Shown here: positions 56,272 through 64,000 of the stretch, piece after piece
Layout of the letters: each line of letters begins with the position of its first letter
How positions within the stretch are numbered: the first letter of the stretch is position 1
Source: Symbiodinium natans
Lineage: Eukaryota; Sar; Dinophyceae; Suessiales; Symbiodiniaceae
Assembly (NCBI GenBank): GCA_905221605.1
Contig: CAJNDS010000224.1
Span: 186,001-250,000, forward strand
DNA: 64,000 bases
Direction of reading: 5' to 3'
Notes under the pieces: model-generated
What the model was told of the DNA's origin: nothing
The model's database searches: none
What the model saw: only the letters and a program-made list of their open reading frames with translations
Position numbers and translations under genes: made by a program

Positions 56272-57589
56272 ATCTTCCGAGTCTTGCAGGGACGGGATTG
56301 ACGGGTTCGCGCGCTCATTTGCTTCCCGATTTGCTTGAAGACGGTGTCTCTCCGACCATCGCAAGCCGAGCTGCGGAAGCCAGGGTCTCTCAGAGGAATC
56401 TTCGGGTTTTGGCAAGCTTCTCAAACCTACTACGAAGTGTTTGTTTCGGGCTTCCGGACTTTTCTGCGCTGCAGTGAGCTGCGAGGAGCGAGGTCGTGAG
56501 AGATCAGAAGGGCCCCCCGAAAGGCAGAGTTACAAGTGCTGCCTCCCTGATGCGATGCGCTGTGGTGATCTTCGAGGTAATCTTCGAAGTTATCGGGGCT
56601 TGGGCCATCGCTTTTTGAGGAGGTGGAGACTTGCAGACAAAAACAGAAAAGAAAACGGGGAAGGCCCGCAATACCCAAAAGAGACCGTCATGTCTCTTCA
56701 ATACCTTGGCTTGTCGTTTTAAAAGTCGTTTGCAGGCTTACAGGCCCCAGCAGGCCTGTCTTTCAAGTGCACTTGCGACGTGTGTATACTGCCGCAGGCT
56801 GGAGCCAAAACAGCCAGAGTTTCACATAGGGGTTGGAATAGTTACGAATAGTATTCCCCTACGGTCCTCATATAAATATACAATAACCCCTCAAAATCCT
56901 ACTCTCATGTTTCAGGCCCCTAGAGTAGTAAGTTTGGGGCTTCGCTTTGGGGTTGCTTAGGGGTGCTTTAGGGGGGTCGAGGGTAAAGGTTGGTTCAGGG
57001 TGCCTTTGGGGTATTGGCCATTTCCATTTTTTTTTTTGGCTCTTTTGGGAGCCTACGTCTCGAACGTACAGGATGCGCCGCAAGCAGTGGTTTTGGTGTT
57101 GGCCTTTGGGGTTTTTTCATGTTTCGGCTGCTCCCGGGCTTCATACAGCCTCCCGTGGGTTTCGAAGCCAATATTGGCAAGCCGGATGGACATCCCCAAG
57201 CCTGGCGCCCGAAACCCCTTTTCCCCCCCCCCCCCCCCCCACCAAACCTGAGCCTCAAACACGAACTTTGCGCCAAATTTGGGGGCTTTGAATCGGGTTA
57301 GACTCCGGTTGCTCCATGACAGCGGCGAATCTCACTTCCGGCGCGCCGGCTTCGGCTTGAGCCTGGGCGAATCATGCGAATCCTCGTGTTCGGTGAGTCT
57401 AGCAAGCTGCCATCACCATGGCGAAGGCTTGTTAAGAACTTCCTGGTCCTTTGTTCGTAGCCACGTGTTTGCCCGATGAGGGCGTCGAGATTCCCCTGAA
57501 ACCCTAGAAATAGCCGAGCTGGGGTGAGAGGATTAAGATTGTTTAGGGCTTAGGGTTTAGGGTTTAGGGTTTGCCCTTGGAAAAGCCGG

Positions 57590-60420
57590 CGAAAGGCCCC
57601 AATGAATATTGCCCGCGCCTGGAGCCTCCGCGCCCCAAAACATCCAGGTGGGGCTGTTTGGGCCTCGGAGGCCACTCCGCATGGTGGAGGATACGGTTTG
57701 AATGTTTCAAGTTGAAGCACGCTTGGGGACCTTTTTCAGTTTGGCATTCTGCCAACTTTCTTCCCCCTTTGCCGGACGGTCAGCCGATGTCAGCCGAGCT
57801 CTGAATTCAAAAAACAGGTGCGGGAGTCTATATTGAAGCTGCTTCTACGAAGCCACACAGCCGATTTTCGGTGACCTCCGCAGCCCTTGGAGATGTGCCA
57901 TCGTCAAGAGAAAACCAAAGTGGCTAGAAGCATTCTTAGACTGCCACACTTCGTGTTCAGACCGTCTTAAGTGTGCTGAGCTCAAACTCAAGCCACTGTT
58001 GTTCTGACGACGTTGTGCAGCAACTGCTTGTGTCCGTTTACAATCTTTCCCTCCGCCGAGATGCCCCGGCAGAGTTTGGGGCTTAGGTCTTAGCTACGGG
58101 TTTGACCGGGGTGAAACAGATATTTCTCCCTTGCAAGATAGTTCACTTTCACTCGGTTCTGGTTTCCCTTAAAGGCAATGGTTTGAGCAGCTGCAGGGAG
58201 AAAGATGTGCCACAAAGCCACGCAAAGCCGGACGTCTTGGGGACCTCTGCGACATCTATTTCTTGCGGCGCAAGAGGAGAAGATGTGGCATTTGAAAAAT
58301 TCGGACCTTTGAGGATCGCGCGGGACACCGCCGTGCACCCAAGCTGCCACCTGTCTCGCTCGTCTTGCGCGTCTTGCGGGTGCTGAACACACGCGGCCCG
58401 GTTTGTCTATAAAAGTTTTCGTGGGCACCCTCGATATACCGCTGAACGCCAGCACCCTTGATGCCCCCCCCCCCCCCCCCCCAAAAAAAAAACGCACCCC
58501 CAACCCTTTATCAGCCTTCCGAGGCCCGACAGTCTATATTGCCTGAAGTATGGGTCCGTAATCCCAAACCCCAAGGCCCCAAAACCCTGTATGAACCCCA
58601 CAACATGACACCCTAAGGCTTTAAATTCAACGCCCTTAAGACACCAAACCCGAAGATCCTAAACCCCAAAATCCCTACACTGGGGAGAGGAGAAGTGAGC
58701 GGTTGCGAGTCTGCATGTGCGTAGAATCAAGGTCTGTCCTAGCTGTGTATCTGAATACACCCCAAAGTCAGGGCCCACTTGATGAGCACATGCCTCAAAG
58801 CCTAGAAAAGAACCCCCCCCAACACGGGATCAGCCAAACTGCGCCGAAGTTTCACATCGTTTTCCTCTGGGGTAGCACTGCGACTTGTGCATAACGCGCG
58901 GTCGCATGAAGGGAACCCCACGTCTGGGACGCAACAGTGAGTTGCTCACCGTGACTCCAATTCGAATCACTTGAGGAGTTGAGGGCTTAGGGACGAAGCA
59001 AGCGCCCTAAACCCTGAACCCTGGGCAGAGGGACGTCAAAAGTCCCGCTTGGGGGCTTCTCGCAGGGTTTTAGGGACAGCATGGGGCTTCAAGCAGCTCA
59101 AAGCCCCCCAAAGCCTCCGAAGCCCTAAGCCTTTAACTCCGAAACCCTAAAAATCGAAGTAAGGAAATGTAGGGAACATAGGGCACATAGGGTTGAGGGA
59201 TCGTAAGTGAGGACCTGGACGTATTGTGTGTGGGCAATGCGGCGATGGTTTTGAGAGTGTTTTGAGTATATGGGTGAAAGCCGGATAGCCGGGAAAGCCT
59301 CAATGAATATTGACAGTGACTGGAGCTTTGTTTGGCATTCAGTCTGCCAACTTTCTTTCTTCCCTTTGTCTGCCGGAGGTCAGCCGAGCTGAATCGAACA
59401 AGAAAGTGCCGCAGCCTCTGTTGAAGCTGTTTGTTTCTGGGGATGCAGTCTGGGGTGCTGGCAGAAGGATGCTACGAAGCCACACGGGCGACGATTTTTT
59501 TCGGGGACCTCTGCAGCCTGTGTGGAAGATGTGCCGTCGTCAAGAGAAGACCAAAGTGGCAGAACGATGACCCCGCGTTCAGGTGTAAAAAACATTCTTG
59601 GACTGCCACACTTTGTGTTGAAACCACCTTTAAGCCTACAGGACTGTGCTGAGCTCAAACCCGAGCCACGGTTGTTCTGTCGACGTTGTGCAGCAACTGC
59701 TTTGCTTGCCGTCCGTGTACAGGCTTTCGGGCGCCCAAGCTGCCACCTGTCTGGCTCGTCTTGCGCGTCTTGCGGGTGCTGAACACACCTGGCCCGGTTT
59801 GTCTATAAAGGTTTTCGTGGGGTTTGCAAGCACCTAACACCCTCGATCCACCGCTGAACGCCAGCACGCTTGATGCCGCCCAAATCACGCTGTGGTTGTT
59901 TGCGCCGCCTGGGGCTTTGCAACCCTGACCCAGCGTTCTAGATTCTAGGTGACTCTTTGGCCCAAAAGGGCCCGACGCGTCCCCCAAGCCCTTTCAGCAA
60001 TCAGCCCCCCCTAGGCCTGAGGCTTAAATTCTTTGCCCCGTAAGCCCTACAGTCTAATGTCTAAATCATGGCTCCCTTAACCCCAAACCCCAAGGCCCCA
60101 AAACCCCGCATGAACCCCAAAATGTCAAATTAAATTCAATGTGTATAGAATCAAGGACCCCCCACACGGGGATCAGCCAAACTGCGCCGAAGTTTCTCTT
60201 CGATGTCCTTTGGGGCAGCACTGCGCTCGTGCGTAATGCGCGGTCGCATGATTGGGAACCCCACGTCTGGGACGCAACAGTGAGTTGCTGGCCGTGACGC
60301 GTTGCCGATTCGAGGAGTTGAGGGCTCACGGATGAAGCAAGCCGTAAACCATGGGGCACAGAAGCACACCTGGACTTCTTGTGCATGGGCAGCGCGGCAC
60401 GGCGGATGTTGCGTATTTAC
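57590..60420. repeat. Tandem duplication, unit about 1.5 kb
   Basis: 57590-59290 and 59290-60420 share long stretches in the same order. Examples are TTTGGCATTC(AG)TCTGCCAAC at 57738 and 59332, GTCAAGAGAAAACCAAAGTG at about 57902 against 59535, CCAAGCTGCCACCTGTCT at 58338 and 59738, and AACTGCGCCGAAGTTTC at 58836 and 60179. Offsets run from about 1.33 to 1.67 kb because of indels; copy 1 has an extra block near 58070-58330. No intact open frame is shared. It could be a decayed element or a non-coding duplication. Confidence 0.75.
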
Positions 60421-60429
60421 GCCGCCAGA

Positions 60430-63000
60430 CAGAAGAGGATTTGAGATTTAAAGTCGCCAGACATCCCCCCTCCACGCTCAGACGTCGTGATGTTGTTAGA
60501 CTATACTCTGGGGGCGGGGTTAGGCTGCAGAGCGGTTCACCGGGGGTGGCTTTGGGGAAGCCCTAGTCCCTAAATAAGCACAAGCAAGTAGGGGCGCTGA
60601 GTGGGGAGGTGTTTGCGGGTGGCGGCGGCACGCTGCGGGACTCGCCGGGAGGAGCGAGATGAGAAATCTGAGGCTGAGCTCCAAGCTCCCAAAGCCCAAA
60701 GGCCCCAGATCCGGGAAGACAAAACAAGGCTACTTTGTCCCTAAGGCCTTAAACCCCAAACCCCAAACCCCGAACCCCTAACCCCTAAAACCTAAACCTG
60801 AAACCTAAACTAAAAACCCCCTAAGCGCCTTGGTCCTTTGGGGGGGTCAACTCGAAAGCAATCCAAGCCCGCAGGTGAAGCGCACGTCCGGGGTCCCCGC
60901 AATGTAGGAGTTTGGGGTTGAGGCTTTATGTCCTTGCATGTCCCTTGACGGAGATAGGTTTCTGCAGGTTCGGCTTCGTTAGAAGGCCCTCGATGTTTTT
61001 GGTTCGTGTGTGGGGAAACGTGGTGGGGAGGATTTGAGCATTTACGTCACACAGTTTAGGTCACCAACCAAAACCACCCCCCGTAATGTCCCGTAAGCTC
61101 CTTTGGGGCTATGCCTGTGGGATTCTGCTCTTTGTTCCTTGTAGATACCTCCCAGCCCCTGCTGAACCCCTACACGCACAAGCCTGCAGTCAACCGGAGG
61201 AGACCCGGAACCCAAACTTCCTTTGAGACCCTGAGCTTTTGAAACCATCCCGGCCCCCGAAAGCCCCAAACCCGACACCTACAAAGGCCTAAGCCATACA
61301 TCCTCACCCCTCCCCCACTCTGAGGCTTTTCAAGGTGTAGGGTTTAGGGTTTAGGGTTTAGGGGAAGCTGCAGGCTTTGGGGACGTTGGCACCTCATCCC
61401 CTTTTCCGAATCTATCGGGTTCAGGTTCTTTTTTTTTTCGGCTCCCCCCCCGCCAGAATGCTTCCCACATTCCACAGTCCGAGAGACTCCAATATCCCTT
61501 AGTTAAGGATTATACCTTAAATTATAATAGGGATCCTATTATCATTTAAGGTACTCGTATACTTATTGGAGTCTCTGGGTTGAATATTGAGTTATAACTA
61601 AATGCGAGTCTTCACAATAGGCTCTGGGGGGTTCAGGGCTCTGGGGTTTCCAGGGCTCTGGGGTTTCGGGTGACCAGCGCCAGGCGCAGACCACCGCAGA
61701 CGCTTCTGACGCGACGCGGGCCGTGCAAGAAAGAGCGCTGATCCCCAGTTTCGCGGGCCCTGAAACCTACACCCTAAACGCCAAACAGCTACGCCCTGAG
61801 AGCCCGCACGCATCCTCTCTCAAGGCTTCAAATAACCCTTCAAGTCGGCATAGAATGAGGCTTTAAAGGCCAGGAAACCGAAGACGAGTCTCTGGCATTA
61901 AGGAACCCACGGTTCTCACGGAGAAAGCTACAAGACCTCGTACGTAGGGCCACCCTAAACCTTGCACCCTAAACAGAGGTAGCGGTGTCGTTGGGGAGCG
62001 CTTGGCCCATGCTCAAAGTTAGCGCACCTGATCGCTGCTAGAGGGACGAACAAACCCCCCTTAGTTTCCTCGTGTTGTGTAGTTGCATTGTCCCTTAGTA
62101 TGGGCCCTTAAATGGGGACACCTTCTATACCCCTCATATATACCCTGAGATAAAACAGAACTTCTGAGAATCGTCACGTGCAAGGCAACTCCTAGGGGTG
62201 GATTATTTCCCGTCGAGACGCCCAAACCTGCGGTCCAAAACTCCCATGACCCCACGCCCTGAAGCCCATGATCGGCCCTAAGCCCTAAACCCTAAACCCT
62301 AAACTCTAAACCCTAAACCCTCAACACCCCAAACCCTACGCCCTAAGCCCTAAGCCCTGATTGAGCCCAAAGCCCTGGCCCTAAGCCCTAAACCCTAAAC
62401 CCTTAACCCTCCCCCCCTTCCCACCCCTACAAAAGTGCCATGTCGCTGGCAGCCCGTCTTGAAGGCACGGGAACTAGGGGCTTCCATGGCAGCTGCACGC
62501 TGGCGCACGCTCTGTGTGTCAAGATCTAAGCTATATCCCCCTTGGGAATTATTTGTTTAAAGATTTTTGTTTATATAAAGCCCAAGAAAATATTAAACAC
62601 ATTGTTTTTATTAAGGTTCTAAGGGGAGTATAGTGTCCCTTTGAACAAATCTTTGCTTCATTGGCCTGCTCTGTGTCTTACGGGCGCGAGTCCGTCAGCA
62701 GAGGGCCGTTGTCACATGAAAGCGTGCTCTTCACTCTTAGGATGCAAGTCCCTTGGAGCAGAGTTGTTGCTAACTTGGTGTGCCCTGCGTTTTTCGTTCC
62801 GAGCTCCATGGGCCCACATTGCAAACTTCAAGTGAAGAGGGCTTCGGGGGCAGGGTTCTTACTTGATGAGTTGCCGCCGCAAGAAAGAACCGTCCCAATC
62901 CCAAACGTTTGCCTTTCCAAGAAACGGCAGCCCTGTGAAAACCCATCTCATGTCGATGATGTCTGCACGTGGATTGTCAGGAGGGGAATCCTGCCCTAAG
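60430..63000. other. Spacer with no recognised gene
   Basis: Apart from the palindrome at 61482 and short TTTAGGG and CCCTAAA blocks at about 61336-61362 and 62277-62400, nothing is recognised. Several 60-110-codon frames occur without family resemblance. An AT-rich patch at 62540-62620 contrasts with the GC-rich exons. Confidence 0.4.
61482..61576. mobile_element. 95-base near-perfect palindrome
   Basis: The ends AGAGACTCCAATA and TATTGGAGTCTCT are exact inverted copies, and the inner part (TACCTTAAATTATAATAG against CTATTATCATTTAAGGTA) pairs as well around a GGATCC centre. It is AT-rich against its surroundings. It fits a foldback MITE; a cruciform or RNA hairpin is possible. Confidence 0.75.
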
Positions 63001-63009
63001 CCGTAAACC

Positions 63010-63360
63010 CCAAACACTAAACCCTAAACCCTAAACCCTAAACCATAAACCCTGAACCCTGAACCCTGAACCCTGAACCCTGAACCCTGAACCCTAAACC
63101 CTGAACCCTAAACCCAAAACCCTTAACCCTTAAACCCTAAGCCCTAGACGGCAGGCGCACCTCCAGGCACCAGCGGCCCTCGCGTCGTCGCCCGGGAGCC
63201 CAGGTCTGTCGCCTTAAGGTCGAAGCCGGGTTTAGGGTATTTTAGGGTTTAGGGTTTAGGGTTTATATAGGGTTTAAGGTTTAGGGTTTAGGGTTTAGGG
63301 TTGAGGGTTTAAGGTTTAGGGTTTAGGGTTTAGGGTTTAAGGTTTAGGGTTTAGGGTTCG
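63010..63360. repeat. CCCTAAA/CCCTGAA array, unique block, TTTAGGG array
   Basis: CCCTAAA with a run of six CCCTGAA units to 63140, a unique block (candidate exon), then TTTAGGG and TTTAAGG units to about 63360. Confidence 0.9.
63145..63230 (+). CDS. Candidate exon between opposing arrays near the window end
   Basis: A GC-rich block between the CCCTAAA/CCCTGAA array ending about 63140 and TTTAGGG units from 63230. More than one plus frame is open, for example TAGAPPGTSGPRVVAREPRS. Nothing recognised. Confidence 0.25.
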
Positions 63361-63657
63361 GGTCGTTTTTGGTTTGGGGTGGCCCCCCCTGGGCCCCCGT
63401 TAGACCAGAGGGTTTAGGATGAGGGTTTTCGGGTTTTCGGGTTTTCGGGTTCTAGGGACTTCGGGCTTTTGGGCTTCTAGGGCGTTAAGGGCTTTAGGCT
63501 TTCAGGATTGTCGGGTTTAGGGTATTTAGGCTTCCAGAGTTTTAGCGTTGGGTGTGGTGGTTTCCATTTTTTTGCAGACTTTGGCCTGAGGGTTTCAGGG
63601 CCTTTGTGCGTGTTGGGGGCCCGAGGTTGGTTTAGGCGTTCAGGGTTCTTGGGTAGG

Positions 63658-64000
63658 AGTTTAGGGTTTAGGGTTTAGGGTTTAGGGTTTAGGGTTTAGG
63701 GTTTAGGGTTTAGGGGGTTGCTTTGGTCCCCCTTCGGAGCGGGGTTCAGGGGCTTAGGGGGTTTGGGGGTTCTGAGGTCATCAACCTCGCCCGGCGGACG
63801 GATCGACGCCGCTGGATGTGCAGGACGCGCGATGAGGGTCTCAGGGCTTCAAGATCACCCGTGGATCCCCTAAAACCCTTCTACCAGGACCCCAGCCCCT
63901 GAACCCTGAACCCTGAAGCCTCAACCCTAAAACCCTCCCTAAACCCTGAACCCTAAACCCTAAACCCCCAAACCCCTAAACCCTAAACCCTGAACCCTAA
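63658..64000. repeat. TTTAGGG array, unique block and CCCTAAA array at window end
   Basis: Eight or so TTTAGGG units at 63658-63715, a GC-rich block around 63780-63845, then CCCTGAA/CCCTAAA units to the last base. Confidence 0.85.

Noticed and set aside
1-64000. tRNA or rRNA genes
   Set aside because: No cloverleaf-capable segment with A and B box or rRNA-like block stood out by eye; a covariance-model scan (tRNAscan-SE, Infernal) was not possible.

Overview
The window looks like nuclear DNA of a dinoflagellate. The reasons are: hundreds of interspersed telomere-type heptamers (TTTAGGG and its complement) through introns and spacers; GC-rich, third-position-GC coding pieces of about 30-390 bases split by long introns; no bacterial-style open genes; and predicted proteins of families that I associate with dinoflagellates. 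I cannot name the species. All exon limits were read by eye from frame, family resemblance and nearby AG/GT sites, so they are approximate.

Layout. 1-2978 and about 3100-4429 hold no recognisable gene. 4430 to about 28985 (+) is one very large receptor-like gene of about 46 exons: a signal peptide, an ANF-receptor/type-1 periplasmic-binding-like ectodomain (4.4-11.8 kb), an ephrin-receptor-like (GCC2/GCC3) cysteine-rich region (12.0-15.0 kb), a multi-pass membrane region (15.2-21.5 kb), a TIR-like cytoplasmic domain with a W-C-x-x-E motif (21.4-24.2 kb), and a conserved C-terminal region (24.6-29.0 kb). About 32.86-34.7 kb (+) carries exons of a DUF3431-type protein. From about 35.7 to 42.7 kb and again from about 49.0 to 56.2 kb (+) there are two collinear paralogues of an unrecognised gene. 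They are offset by about 13 kb, share exons but not introns, and both end in the same short C-terminus. 57.6-60.4 kb is a degenerate tandem duplication with a unit of about 1.5 kb. The rest is spacer with arrays, microsatellites and a few candidate exons.

The most striking signal is architectural. Exon after exon is preceded by a CCCTAAA array and followed by a TTTAGGG array, so each intron tends to begin with TTTAGGG and end with CCCTAAA. The two ends of one intron are therefore complementary. Some arrays sit inside small terminal-inverted-repeat elements, and two are flanked by imperfect direct copies of exon-edge sequence. This suggests introner-like insertion and a possible RNA stem that brings splice sites together.
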